From Glycocaulis abyssi (lineage in GTDB: Bacteria > Pseudomonadota > Alphaproteobacteria > Caulobacterales > Maricaulaceae), in contig NZ_CP163421.1 of NCBI RefSeq assembly GCF_041429775.1, positions 496,001-560,000 of the forward strand: 64,000 nucleotides of DNA, given 5' to 3'. Below are positions 46,448-56,087 of the stretch, in pieces. The notes beneath the pieces are model-generated. The model searched no databases, was not told the origin of the DNA, and saw only the letters and a list, made by a program, of their open reading frames with translations. Numbering within the stretch: the first letter of the stretch is position 1; each line of letters begins with the position of its first letter. The translations under genes and the position numbers were made by a program.

Positions 46448-47275
46448 ATGACCGCTCTTCCCGCCGCGGCTGAAACCCTTGCGCCCGTTATCGAGGCCGG
46501 TGCCTTCTTCGATTGCGAAGTGCTGGAGGTGCGCCACTACACCGATACGCTGTTCTCCTTCCGTACCGCGCGCCCGCAGAGCTTTCGCTTTCGCACCGGC
46601 GAGTTCGTGATGATCGGGCTGGCAGGTGAAGGCAAGCCGACCTTGCGTGCCTATTCGCTCGCTGGTCCGAGCTGGGATGATGCGCTGGAGTTTTACTCCA
46701 TCAAGGTGGAGGACGGGGCGCTGACCTCGCGTCTGAAGCATATCCGCCCCGGTGACCGGGTGCTGGTGGGCAGAAAGCCGACCGGCACGCTGGTGCTGGA
46801 TGCGCTCCTGCCCGGCAAACGCCTCTTCCTGCTCTCCACCGGCACAGGCGTTGCGCCCTTTGCCAGCATTGTGCGCGAGCCGGATGTCTATGCGCGCTAC
46901 GATCAGGTGATCCTTACCCATACCTGCCGGACGGCAGCCGAGCTTGCCTATTCCCATGAGCTGGTGGCGGGGCTGAAGGATGATCCGCTGGTGGGCGAGA
47001 TCGCACCGGAAAAGCTGGTCTATTTCTCGTCCGTGACCCGCGAGGACGGCCCGCAGACCGGGCGGATTACCGATCTCATCCAGTCCGGCCTGTTCTTCAA
47101 ATCTATTCAGCAGGCGCGCTTTGATCCCGAACAGGACCGCGTGATGATCTGTGGATCGCTGGCCATGCTCGAAGAGCTGAAAACCATTTTCGAAGAGCTG
47201 GGTTTCACAGAAGGTTCCAATGCCCGCCCGGGCAGCTTCGTGGTGGAAAAAGCCTTCAGCGGGGACGGAATCTAG
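46448..47275 (+). CDS. fpr: Ferredoxin--NADP reductase
   Basis: The product has 275 residues from ATG 46448 with GAGG upstream. It has the FAD motif RAYSLAGPSWDDALEFYSI at about residues 62-80 (RxYS), the Gly-rich FLLSTGTGVAPFASIVREP near 130 for NADP, and the C-terminal CGSLAMLEELKTIFEELGF and GSFVVEKAFSG. It belongs to the bacterial Fpr type with a C-terminal extension after the Tyr/Val-Glu-Lys part. It gives electrons from NADPH to ferredoxin, here most probably for the ferredoxin-dependent sulfite reductase of the operon. The ferredoxin gene itself is not in the window. Confidence 0.93.
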   Translation: MTALPAAAETLAPVIEAGAFFDCEVLEVRHYTDTLFSFRTARPQSFRFRTGEFVMIGLAGEGKPTLRAYSLAGPSWDDALEFYSIKVEDGALTSRLKHIRPGDRVLVGRKPTGTLVLDALLPGKRLFLLSTGTGVAPFASIVREPDVYARYDQVILTHTCRTAAELAYSHELVAGLKDDPLVGEIAPEKLVYFSSVTREDGPQTGRITDLIQSGLFFKSIQQARFDPEQDRVMICGSLAMLEELKTIFEELGFTEGSNARPGSFVVEKAFSGDGI

Positions 47276-47541
47276 GCGTCATCTTTGTGGAGTTCGCGGC
47301 AGATGGCGCGCTGATGCTCGCTGTCGGCAATGTGGCCACGGGGTTCGAGCTATGCGATGAAGCGCTGACGTGCCGGTTTGTGCCGGGGTATCTGGCCGGT
47401 CCGTCGTCGGTTCTTTTGGAGTCCGGGGCGGGGCCGCGGCCGGTCCGGGTGCGCTTTGGCTGGGCCGATGCCCCGATCCTCAATCTTTATGATGAAGCTG
47501 GCTTGCCAGCTGGACCGTTCGAGCTGGAGATGCCGCCATAG
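47276..47541 (+). pseudogene. C-terminal remnant of a sialate O-acetylesterase-like protein
   Basis: The frame directly after fpr reads, without its own good start (GTG at 47287 is the only candidate), VIFVEFAADGALMLAVGNVA, then GFELCDEALTCRF, and VRVRFGWADAPILNLYDEAG and LPAGPFELEMPP. The end matches the very conserved C-terminus of sialate O-acetylesterases (VRYAWADNPxxNLYNxEGLPAxPF). The catalytic N-terminal SGNH hydrolase part is absent. I therefore call it a fragment of a once larger esterase gene cut off by rearrangement next to the sulfur operon. A small translated protein of 84 residues is possible but unlikely. Confidence 0.72.
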
Positions 47542-47544
47542 CAT

Positions 47545-48939
47545 TTACGCCTCAAGATCAGCTGACAGGGACGATGCGCGCGCCGCTGCGCAAGTAAGGA
47601 CTGCTTTCACCCCGAAACCGGGCCGGGAATGCAGTTTCAGGCGCAGCCCGCCGCGCGCGCACAGCCCGAACATTATCTCTATACCCAACCCGGCATTCAG
47701 CCGGGCTTGTTCTTCCGCGCTTCGCAAGTCTGTCAACGAGGTGATGATGACGTCGCGCGAACTCAACCCGACGCCGTCATCCATCACGAAAATATCCACT
47801 TCCTGGCCACGCCGCCGCCCGCCGAGCAGGATTTTCGTTCCTTGCGAGTGGCTGATAGCGTTCGCCAGGAGATTGGACAGGACATGCACCACGATGCCGG
47901 GGTCTGCCTGTACCTCAAGGCGGCTGCGCCTATGCCGGATCTGGATCGCCTTGTCGGCAGCCAGCTCCTCAAGCGGCTCGACAGCGTCCGCGATCAGCCT
48001 GTCTACCGGGGATATCTGCGAGCCGGACTCGCGCTTGCCCAGGTGAAAGCTGGAAAGCGTCAGAATGGATGACAGGAGGGCCGACATGTTCCGGGCCACG
48101 ATCTTTTGCCGCCGGGCCAAGACACGGACTTGCTCAAGATCGCCCCTTTCGGCCATGATTTCGAGTGCACTGGCATTGAGACCAAGGGCATAAAGCGGCT
48201 GGCGGATATCATGGCCGGTCGCCGCCAGCAGGAATGTCTGGAACTCCTCGCTCTTCTCCGCGGCGTCCCGGGCGGCGGCGTAAAGGCGCATGATATGGAA
48301 GCGCCGGCGCGCGCGGATATTCGAGACAACCGCCATGATCCACCCAAACGCACAGGCCATGAGCACCAGCACGCTCTGGGTGATTTTGGGGTAGGATGCG
48401 ATGTCCCAATACCACGCAGTAAGCGCCAGATAGCAGATGGCAAGGCCGGAGCAGAAAAGGGCGACGGCAACGGGGTACGCACTTGCGCCAAAACCGATCA
48501 CGATGGCGAAAATGCTGATCCAGAAGGCAGTGAAAACCAGTACGCTGGATCTGCCTTCAGGCGTTGTCTCGACCGCCGGGAACGCCATTGCAACCATGAT
48601 GGCAGCCGCCAGGCCCAGCGCTATCCAGACCCTTATCACGAGCGATGGCATAACTTCCTTCCAGCCTGGCCGGGCTATCAGCAGCCAGGCGCATCCCAGA
48701 AGGCCGGTAAGTCCGGCACTGCCGCGCAAGGTGGCGGTGGGTAAAAACCATTCACTTCCATATAGGTAGAGGAAATCTGAGCTGAGAGAGCTTATAAGGC
48801 CGAGCCCGAGGCCCGCCATGGTCAGAGCGATCTGCGTGCGCTGAACGGACCAGCTGTCGTCGCAATAGGCCGCCTCCAGCGCCGCATCGGTGAACTGGCC
48901 TGTCAGGCGTCTGATCGGCGGAAATTCTTTTGCCGTCAT
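47545..48939 (-). CDS. Membrane sensor histidine kinase
   Basis: The protein has 464 residues. Residues about 35-215 have six to seven membrane segments (QIALTMAGLGLGLISSLSS, GSAGLTGLLGCAWLLIA, WIALGLAAAIMVAMAFP, VFTAFWISIFAIVIGFGAS, VALFCSGLAICYLAL, VLVLMACAFGWIMAVVS), with little sensor outside the membrane. HisKA: LLAATGHDIRQPLYALGLN at about 247, where the His of GHDIRQP is phosphorylated; HATPase: LSNLLANAISHSQGTK near 362 (N box) and DDGVGLSS near 390 with weaker G2. This GHDIRQP type occurs in kinases paired with LuxR-type regulators. It is divergent from such a regulator 84 bases away, so they are a pair. It ends 3 bases from the esterase fragment. Confidence 0.92.
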   Translation of the reverse strand: MTAKEFPPIRRLTGQFTDAALEAAYCDDSWSVQRTQIALTMAGLGLGLISSLSSDFLYLYGSEWFLPTATLRGSAGLTGLLGCAWLLIARPGWKEVMPSLVIRVWIALGLAAAIMVAMAFPAVETTPEGRSSVLVFTAFWISIFAIVIGFGASAYPVAVALFCSGLAICYLALTAWYWDIASYPKITQSVLVLMACAFGWIMAVVSNIRARRRFHIMRLYAAARDAAEKSEEFQTFLLAATGHDIRQPLYALGLNASALEIMAERGDLEQVRVLARRQKIVARNMSALLSSILTLSSFHLGKRESGSQISPVDRLIADAVEPLEELAADKAIQIRHRRSRLEVQADPGIVVHVLSNLLANAISHSQGTKILLGGRRRGQEVDIFVMDDGVGLSSRDVIITSLTDLRSAEEQARLNAGLGIEIMFGLCARGGLRLKLHSRPGFGVKAVLTCAAARASSLSADLEA

Positions 48940-49023
48940 TTGCTCCCCGGGATTTGTGTATTACTTTCTGCCATGTCGGGCCTGAACATCGGTGGCGTCA
49001 ATGTCTTTAGCGGGGACAGCAAT

Positions 49024-49653
49024 ATGGATCGGACCACACTGATCCGGGTTTTTATCGTGGATGATCATAGCCTGGTCCGCGAAGCTCTTGCCCGTTCGGT
49101 TACGCTCGAACCAGACATCGAAGTGTGCGGGGAAGCCCGCGATGGAGTCAGTGCGCTCGAGCAGCTTGCTGAACTCGATCCGGATCTCGTCCTTCTCGAT
49201 TTCACCTTGCCGGACATGACCGGCCTTGAAGTGGTCAGCGCAATGAACAGGGCCGGACGGAGGCCGCCTGTGCTTTTGCTGACGGGTGCTCCTTTGGACG
49301 AGACCGAACGCGCCGCGCTGGCCGACGCGGTCGAAGGTTTCGTGCACAAGGAAGATGAACGCGACACACTCATCGCCGCCGTGCGCGAGACAGCGGCGAG
49401 GCAGGTACGCAAAAAAGCCGCCACGCCGCGTGAAGACCCGCCTGCTGCGGCCATGAATGCGGGCAATCTGACAGCGCGCGAGCGTGCGGTTCTGCGGGAA
49501 ATCGCCAGGGGGCACTCCATCGAGCAGATAGCCGGCAGCCTTGCCATCAGCGCGGCAACAGCCCGCAAGCACCGAGAGAACATCATGGGAAAGCTGGGGG
49601 TCAGGTCCACCGCCGCACTGGTGCGCGCGGCCGTCCAGATCGGCTGGTACTAG
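49024..49653 (+). CDS. LuxR/NarL-family response regulator
   Basis: The product has 209 residues from the ATG at 49024, which has GGGGA upstream; ATG 48973 is in frame but without a ribosome site. The receiver domain at about 7-120 has VFIVDDHSLVREAL, the phosphorylated Asp in LVLLDFTLPDMTGL (about residue 58), LLLTGAPLD and the Lys in VHKEDERDTL. The HTH at about 145-205 has LTARERAVLREIARG, HSIEQIAGSLAISAATARKH and IMGKLGVRSTAALVRA. It is the natural partner of the divergent kinase. The large autotransporter gene starts about 330 bases downstream in the same direction and is a possible target. Confidence 0.93.
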   Translation: MDRTTLIRVFIVDDHSLVREALARSVTLEPDIEVCGEARDGVSALEQLAELDPDLVLLDFTLPDMTGLEVVSAMNRAGRRPPVLLLTGAPLDETERAALADAVEGFVHKEDERDTLIAAVRETAARQVRKKAATPREDPPAAAMNAGNLTARERAVLREIARGHSIEQIAGSLAISAATARKHRENIMGKLGVRSTAALVRAAVQIGWY

Positions 49654-49979
49654 CGCTGGTAATAGTCATTCTGAGAGATCGAGCCGTCGCCAGTGACCCC
49701 GTGCCGACAGCGGGCTGGCTGGTCCGGCTGGTTGAAACCAGCATTCCTTCATCCGAAAGCCCGCCTCACAACAATTTGGCCAACTCTACGGCGATCATCG
49801 TATACCCCCTGCCAGAATGATAACTAATATCCTGGTTCGCAATTTGTGGTGTCAGCTGCTACGGCGTCCATAGCTGGCGAGCGGCCTGCCGGATAGCACT
49901 ATTGGCGCAAACGAAACGGACACGTCGAGCGCACCTGCGCGCTGAGCGTGATTGAGTATTGGGTTCGGGGGACAATCTG
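49654..49979. other. Non-coding gap between response regulator and autotransporter
   Basis: No convincing gene is seen. A hairpin GCTGGT-TGAA-ACCAGC lies at 49727-49742 without a T-run. The part 49790-49870 is less GC-rich (ATGATAACTAATATCC) and could hold the autotransporter promoter, as the start is only about 110-180 bases further. Further open frames on the minus strand look like shadows of nothing. Confidence 0.5.
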
Positions 49980-52900
49980 ATGATGCGGGTCGGCTTTAGT
50001 GCGCGTGACGTTAGTCGCAGCAGCAGCGAGCTTATTCTCTTTCCCAGGGGCAAGGGAGTCTCGGCGCTGCCACGAACTCCGAGGCTCACGGCCTCCGGTT
50101 CCAGGCAATGTGGGCACCTGCGTTCAGCCCTGATGGCGGCGACCATGCTGGCCGGTGCAGGCGCGCTGGCAGCGCTCATGCCGCAGCAAGCGCTGGCTCA
50201 GTTTCTTATTAGCGGTGGTGCGCACGAAATTGTGGACGGCGACGGCATCGGTGCGGGCACGCCTCCCGCCACTCAGATCAGCGTCTGGAATACCGGCAAT
50301 CTCTATATTGGGTTTTTGAGCAACGGCACGTTAACGGTGCGCAATGGCGGGCGGGTCGGGAGCGCGACCGGATGGCTTGGATTTGATTTTGGTGACGCTG
50401 GCAATGTCACCGTCACCGGCGCGGATTCGGAGTGGATCAATTCAGGTGATCTTTTTGTCGGCTATTTCGGCAATGGCACGCTGACGATTTCCGATGGCGG
50501 GCGGGTGGAGAACACGACCGGAAGGATTGGATTTGAGTTTGGTGCCACTGGCGATGTTACCGTCACCGGCGACGGGTCGGAGTGGGTCAACTCTGACGTT
50601 CTGACCGTCGGCGATGACGACAATGGCACGCTAATCATCTCTGATGGCGGCAGGGTCAGCACAACCAGCTTGACGATTGGCGCCAATGCCGCCGGCACCG
50701 GCACGCTCAGTTTCGGCGCGGCGGCGGGCGATGCGGCCGTAGCGGCGGGCACGCTCGACACCCCCACCATCGCGTTCGGCCCGGGCACCGGAACCATCGT
50801 CTTCAACCACACCGATAATGATTTCGAGCTCGATGCCGACATTTCCGGTGCTGGCACGATCCGGCTTCTGTCCGGGCGCACCATTCTTTCGGGCAATAGC
50901 AGCTATACCGGCGACACGCTGCTGGAAGTCGGAACGCTGACGCTGGCCAGCGACAATGCGCTGGGCAGCTCGACGCTCCGCACGACCGGCTCTGTGGTGG
51001 ATTATGCGGACGGGGTGGACATCTCGAACGCCATCGTCATCGACTCCAATACCACTCAGTTCCAGGTGCTGACCGGCTCAGCCACGCAGTCGGGCGTGAT
51101 CTCGGAAAACAACGGCCCGCGCCCGTTTGAGAAGATCGGCGACGGTGAGCTGGTCCTGACGGCGGCCAATACCTGGACCGGCGACACGACCATCACCGGT
51201 GGCACACTGACCTTTGATGGGGGGTCGGTAAGTCTGGCGGCGAACAGGTATTTTTATATCGGCCGCCAGAATGGTGATGACTCTACGCTCAATATCCTCA
51301 ATGGCGGTTCGGTCAGCAGCCAGTTTGCCTATATCGGTGATGACGCCGGTTCAGCGGGCCTGGTAACCGTGTCCGGTGCCGGTAGCCTGATGATGAACAG
51401 CGCCGAAACGACGGTCGGGAGAAGCGGTACCGGCACGCTCAACATCGAAGATGGCGGTGAGGTAAGCAGCACGCGCTCGTGGATTGGCCGGTTTGCCGGA
51501 TCAAATGGTACTGCCAGTGTGACGGGCACGGACAGCCTGTGGACGCATTCAGTCTATCTTGTAGTGGGCACCGCGGGCGATGGCGATCTCACCATTTCTG
51601 ACGGCGGCAGTGTCGAGGTGGCCGACCAGGGCGTCTGGATCGGAGAGATGGCCGGCTCGATTGGTGCCATAACCGTTACCGGCGCAGACTCCAGCCTGGT
51701 CAATACCGGAACGGCCCTGCGCGTGGGTAATGCTGGCTTTGGCACCCTGACCATCTCCGATGACGCCGGAGTGACAAATACCGACGGCTATATCGGCGTT
51801 GGTGCCGGCTCTACGGGCGAAGTGACGGTCACGGGGGCGAATAGTAGCTGGACCAACTCCAATCACGTCTATGTTGGCTATTCCGGCGATGGAACGCTCA
51901 ACATCGAGAATGGCGGGCATGTTTCCGGCGTTGAAGGCTGGATCGGGCGATTTGCCGGCTCAAGCGGCATTGTGACCGTCACCGGCGCGGATAGCCGGTG
52001 GACCAGTTCCAGCCGTATCTATCCGGGTATTGAAGGCGATGGAACGCTGATAATCGCCGATGGCGGTGAGGTTGTCAGTGCCGGTGGCACTCTCGGCTTT
52101 TTTGCTGCTGGAACTGGCAATACAACCGTCACAGGCCCAGATAGCCGGTGGACGAACACTGACGGCCTGACTGTAGGGGCTAACGGCACCGGCATACTGA
52201 CCATCGCCGATGGGGGCTCGGTCAGTAATACGGTCGGCGTCATTGGCAGTGGTGCAACCAGCAATGGTTCGGCCATTGTCACCGGCGCAGATAGCATATG
52301 GATCAATTCATCCGAGCTGCGCGTCGGCAGTAGCGGCGATGGCACGCTGACCATTGCGGATGGCGGTGTGGTCAACAGCAATGGCGGCCTCGTGGGAGCC
52401 GATGCCGGATCCAGCGGGACAGCAACCGTTACCGGGGCGAACAGCACATGGAATACCGGCTCTTTGCGTGTCGGCCGGTTTGGCGACGGTACGCTGACCA
52501 TTTCCAATGGCGGCACGCTGACCAGCGTGAACGCCATTGTGGCAGCGCAGGCAGGGTCGAGCGGCAGCGTGACCGTGACGGGCAGCGGCAGTAGCTGGAC
52601 CTCAACCAACTATCTGGATGTGGGTGATTTCGATACCGGATATCTGACCATTGCCGATGGCGGAACGGTCACCAGCGCGACGGGGCGGCTTGGCTATTAT
52701 TCAGACGGCGACGGGCATGTGACCGTCACCGGCGCGGACAGCAGCTGGAGCATGACCGGCCTGCTGAGCGTCGGGCGGATTGGCGCAGGCGCGCTGACGA
52801 TTGCTGATGGCGGCGAGGTCAGCAATGCCATCGGCTATATCGGTGAACAGGCCGGCTCCACGGGAGCCGCGGCCGTCACGGGCGCAGGGTCGAGCTGGAT

Positions 52901-55900
52901 CAATAGCGATCTGTACATCGGGAACTCCGGCGAAGGCACGCTGACCCTTTCCGATGATGGCGAGGTGAGCGCCGATGAGGTGATAATCGCAAACAACGCA
53001 GGCTCGACTGGCACTGTGTATATAGGCTCTGATGGCGTTGCGCCGTCTGGCGCGGGCATTCTCAATACCCCGTCGGTGACCTTCGGTGCCGGGACCGGGG
53101 CGCTGGTGTTCAATCACACCAATTGCTGCGGGCTGTTTTTTGACGCCGATATCTCCAGCGATCCGCTCGGCCAGGCCTTTATCCTTCACGCCGAGGGGCT
53201 GACCCATCTGACCGGTAACAGCGCCGGATTTGCAGGCGACGTCATTGTCGGTGGTGGTGCGCTGTCGGTCGATGGCACGCTGGGCTCGGGCGATGTGGCA
53301 CTGGGCGTGGATGGGTCGGGCTTCCTGACAGGCAGCGGCACGATTGGCGGGGATGTTCTGGTCAGTGGCGGCACGCTTCTTGGCACATCGGGCGCCACGC
53401 TCACCATTACCGGTGATCTGGAACTGGACGCCGGTTCGTTCGTGATCGCGGCGCTCGGCGCACCGGGCGATGGCGAGCTGTTCGCCGTCGGCGGCGATCT
53501 GACGCTGGACGGCACGCTGGACGTGATCGACATGGGAGGCTTTGGCCCCGGTCTCTACGGGCTTTTCACTTATGGCGGATCGTTGACCGATAACGGGCTG
53601 GCGCTGGGCTCAGCGCCGGTGGCAGACCTTCTGCCGGGCGAGCTGACGATCCAGACAAGCGTGGCGGGCGAGGTGAACCTGGTCTCCAATATTGGCGTCG
53701 ACCTGCTGTTCTGGGACGGCGATGATCCTGCCAATGCACTCAATGGCCTGATCGATGGCGGGGACGGTGTGTGGAGCGCCAATTCCTTCACCTTCACCGA
53801 TGCCGACGGGCTCGTCTCTGGTCCCTCCCGGCCGACGCCCGGCTTCATCGTGTTCTCCGCCGCCGCCGGCAATGTCACGGTCGATGATAGTGACGGTGAG
53901 ATCGAAATCGCGGGCGCGCAGTTCGCGGTCGATGGCTATGTCATCGATGGCGATGGCATAACGCTTGCTGGCAATGGCGATGGCGACGCGATCTTCCGCG
54001 TCGGTAACGGCACTGGCGCGGGCGCAGCCTTCACCGCCACCATTGGCTCGGACCTTGTCGGCGATGCGGCTCTGGTCAAGACCGATCTCGGCACCCTCAT
54101 CCTGACCGGCCATAACAGCTATACCGGCGGAACCGAGGTGCGCAGCGGCACGCTCATCGGCTCAACCGCTTCGATCATGGGCGATATCGCCAATGATGGC
54201 GTGGTGGTGTTCGATCAGGCGGGGGATGCCGCGCTGGATCAGGCACTGTCCGGCAATGGCCTCGTCCGCTTTACCGGTGGAGCCGAGTTCACCCTTGGCT
54301 CTGGCAACAGTTATGCCGGCGGCACCCAGGTCTTCGGCTCGCAGCTCGTGCTGACGGCCGGCGACAGCGCGGGCACGGGCGCGATCACGCTCAATAACTC
54401 CAATACCGCTTATGGTGACGGCATCACCGTTTCCAACACCCTGACCTTCTCCGGCACGAACGAACTGCAGGTGCGGTCAGGCACGGCCACCCATGCAGGC
54501 CATGTGACCGGCGGGGGCGATCTGGGTCTCACCGGGGCGGGTACGCTCATCTTCACGGGCAATGGTTCGGCCTTTACAGGCAACACCATCATCACCGGCA
54601 ATGTGCTGATGAACGGCACGCTGGGGGGCACGATCGAGGTGGCCGATGGCGGCATGTTACGCGGCTTTGGCACGCTGGGTTCGACCACGGCCCTGGCGGG
54701 CTCGACCATCGCGCCGGGCAATTCGGTTGGCACGCTCACCATTGACGGTGATCTCGTGTTTGAGGACGGCTCGCTTTACGAGGTGACGGTTGCAGCCGAT
54801 GGAAGCGCTGACCTGATCGCCGTCAGCGGTGCGGCCACTATCAGTCCCGGCGCGGTTATCACGGTCGGGTCGGCATCGGGAATATCCGTCGGTGCTCCGA
54901 CAGTCGTGTTGTCCGCCGCTGGCGGCGTAACCGGATCATTCCAGTTCGGTGACATGATTACCGGCCTGCCGTTCATCACCAGTGCGGTGGAGACAGACGG
55001 CGACGATGTTACGCTGTTCTTCGGACGCAATGAAACGCCCTTTGCTTCGTTCGCCGCCGGCGGGAATGCGGCGTCGGTGGCGCAGGCCGCCGATACGCTC
55101 GGCTCAGGCAATCCGCTCTGGCAGGCGCTTGTGTGGCTCGACGCAGCCTCTGCTCCGCTCGCCTTCGAAGCGCTCAATGGCGAGATACATGCCACGCACC
55201 GCCAGCTGGTGCTGGATGAGACCATCCATACCCGCCGGGCCGTCACCTCGCGGCTGGCTGCTGCCCGTAGCGAAGAGACCGGGTCAGCATGGATCAGCGG
55301 GCATTTCGGCGGCGCGCAGCTTGGCAGCCGCGATGGCGCATCGCGCGTTTCGGCTGACACGTCCGGCGTGATGCTGGGTCTGGATACGCCGGTTAACGGG
55401 GATGTCCGTATCGGCGTCATGGCTGCCTTTGGCGAAACCGCGTTCAACATCACCGGGCGCAGCGCGGCTGGCCTGGCTGAAAGCCGTTCGCTGGGCGTCT
55501 ATGGTGGCGGCCAGTTCGGCGGCTTTGGCCTCAGCGCAGGCGCGATCTATGGCTGGCATGATCTGTCCACCAACCGCCTGGTCAGCTTCCCCGGCATCAA
55601 CGAGCACATAAACTCCAGCCACAGTGCTGACAGCGTGCAGGTGTTCGGCGAAGCCAGCCTTGCCGGGCCGGCCGGTTTTGAGCCCTTCCTCTCACTTGCT
55701 CATGTCCGCCTTGATACCGGAAGATTTGCCGAGGCGGGCGGTGTTTCCGCGCTCGCCCTTGACGGCGAAACCCGCCAGATGACGCAAGGTAGGCTTGGCA
55801 GCCGCTTTGCCCATGACTGGCAGGCAGGTGATACGGCGCTTCGTTTTGAGGGCTCGCTTGGCTGGCGGCGCGTGTTCAGCGGACATCGCCAGTTCGTCTC

Positions 55901-56087
55901 CGGCAATCTGGCTGGCGCTCCGGTCTTCTTTGAAGGCAATGGCGTTGACCGCGATGCGGCGGCCATTGAGGCGGGCATGGTGATCGAGCCGCTTGGCGGG
56001 ATCAGCCTGGAGCTGGGCTATGCGGGCGAGATCGGCTCCAACGCCCGCAATCACGGCGCCGAGTTCCGCGCACGGTGGGCGTTCTAA
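49980..56087 (+). CDS. Giant autotransporter (type Va) with about 15 T-type repeats
   Basis: The protein has 2035 residues from ATG 49980 (or 49983). The N-terminus is an extended signal (about 74 residues; hydrophobic HLRSALMAATMLAGAGALAAL, cleavage after PQQALAQ). The passenger is beta-helical: three repeats (about residues 107-237), an autotransporter-type spacer with NTWTGDTTITGGTLTF, then about twelve repeats of 49-52 residues (about 422-1018) with the pattern VTVTGxxSxWxNSxxLxVG, GxGTLTIxDGGxVxSxxG, IGxxAGSxG. Then PATR-like strands (GHNSYTGGTEVRSGTLIG and similar). The beta-barrel takes the last ~266 residues (SAWISGHFGGAQLG to FRARWAF), with the terminal Phe read by the Bam complex. 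It is exposed at the surface; adhesion is a guess. No protease motif was seen. Confidence 0.93.
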   Translation: MMRVGFSARDVSRSSSELILFPRGKGVSALPRTPRLTASGSRQCGHLRSALMAATMLAGAGALAALMPQQALAQFLISGGAHEIVDGDGIGAGTPPATQISVWNTGNLYIGFLSNGTLTVRNGGRVGSATGWLGFDFGDAGNVTVTGADSEWINSGDLFVGYFGNGTLTISDGGRVENTTGRIGFEFGATGDVTVTGDGSEWVNSDVLTVGDDDNGTLIISDGGRVSTTSLTIGANAAGTGTLSFGAAAGDAAVAAGTLDTPTIAFGPGTGTIVFNHTDNDFELDADISGAGTIRLLSGRTILSGNSSYTGDTLLEVGTLTLASDNALGSSTLRTTGSVVDYADGVDISNAIVIDSNTTQFQVLTGSATQSGVISENNGPRPFEKIGDGELVLTAANTWTGDTTITGGTLTFDGGSVSLAANRYFYIGRQNGDDSTLNILNGGSVSSQFAYIGDDAGSAGLVTVSGAGSLMMNSAETTVGRSGTGTLNIEDGGEVSSTRSWIGRFAGSNGTASVTGTDSLWTHSVYLVVGTAGDGDLTISDGGSVEVADQGVWIGEMAGSIGAITVTGADSSLVNTGTALRVGNAGFGTLTISDDAGVTNTDGYIGVGAGSTGEVTVTGANSSWTNSNHVYVGYSGDGTLNIENGGHVSGVEGWIGRFAGSSGIVTVTGADSRWTSSSRIYPGIEGDGTLIIADGGEVVSAGGTLGFFAAGTGNTTVTGPDSRWTNTDGLTVGANGTGILTIADGGSVSNTVGVIGSGATSNGSAIVTGADSIWINSSELRVGSSGDGTLTIADGGVVNSNGGLVGADAGSSGTATVTGANSTWNTGSLRVGRFGDGTLTISNGGTLTSVNAIVAAQAGSSGSVTVTGSGSSWTSTNYLDVGDFDTGYLTIADGGTVTSATGRLGYYSDGDGHVTVTGADSSWSMTGLLSVGRIGAGALTIADGGEVSNAIGYIGEQAGSTGAAAVTGAGSSWINSDLYIGNSGEGTLTLSDDGEVSADEVIIANNAGSTGTVYIGSDGVAPSGAGILNTPSVTFGAGTGALVFNHTNCCGLFFDADISSDPLGQAFILHAEGLTHLTGNSAGFAGDVIVGGGALSVDGTLGSGDVALGVDGSGFLTGSGTIGGDVLVSGGTLLGTSGATLTITGDLELDAGSFVIAALGAPGDGELFAVGGDLTLDGTLDVIDMGGFGPGLYGLFTYGGSLTDNGLALGSAPVADLLPGELTIQTSVAGEVNLVSNIGVDLLFWDGDDPANALNGLIDGGDGVWSANSFTFTDADGLVSGPSRPTPGFIVFSAAAGNVTVDDSDGEIEIAGAQFAVDGYVIDGDGITLAGNGDGDAIFRVGNGTGAGAAFTATIGSDLVGDAALVKTDLGTLILTGHNSYTGGTEVRSGTLIGSTASIMGDIANDGVVVFDQAGDAALDQALSGNGLVRFTGGAEFTLGSGNSYAGGTQVFGSQLVLTAGDSAGTGAITLNNSNTAYGDGITVSNTLTFSGTNELQVRSGTATHAGHVTGGGDLGLTGAGTLIFTGNGSAFTGNTIITGNVLMNGTLGGTIEVADGGMLRGFGTLGSTTALAGSTIAPGNSVGTLTIDGDLVFEDGSLYEVTVAADGSADLIAVSGAATISPGAVITVGSASGISVGAPTVVLSAAGGVTGSFQFGDMITGLPFITSAVETDGDDVTLFFGRNETPFASFAAGGNAASVAQAADTLGSGNPLWQALVWLDAASAPLAFEALNGEIHATHRQLVLDETIHTRRAVTSRLAAARSEETGSAWISGHFGGAQLGSRDGASRVSADTSGVMLGLDTPVNGDVRIGVMAAFGETAFNITGRSAAGLAESRSLGVYGGGQFGGFGLSAGAIYGWHDLSTNRLVSFPGINEHINSSHSADSVQVFGEASLAGPAGFEPFLSLAHVRLDTGRFAEAGGVSALALDGETRQMTQGRLGSRFAHDWQAGDTALRFEGSLGWRRVFSGHRQFVSGNLAGAPVFFEGNGVDRDAAAIEAGMVIEPLGGISLELGYAGEIGSNARNHGAEFRARWAF
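51245..53035 (+). repeat. Tandem ~150-bp repeats inside the autotransporter gene
   Basis: About twelve units follow one another at 147-156 bp spacing; the GTxACCGTCACCGGCGC-like part is at about 51363, 51513, 51669, 51822, 51972, 52122, 52275, 52422, 52569, 52719 and 52869. A further cluster of three units lies at about 50300-50690. The units are diverged at the DNA level but keep the protein pattern, so they are old or selected for exchange. They correspond to the T-type autotransporter repeat (TIGR04393-like). Confidence 0.9.

Noticed and set aside
51245-53035. Regular repeats that could be taken for a CRISPR array or satellite
   Set aside because: The period of about 150 bp is a multiple of three, the frame stays open, and the units code for a known autotransporter repeat.
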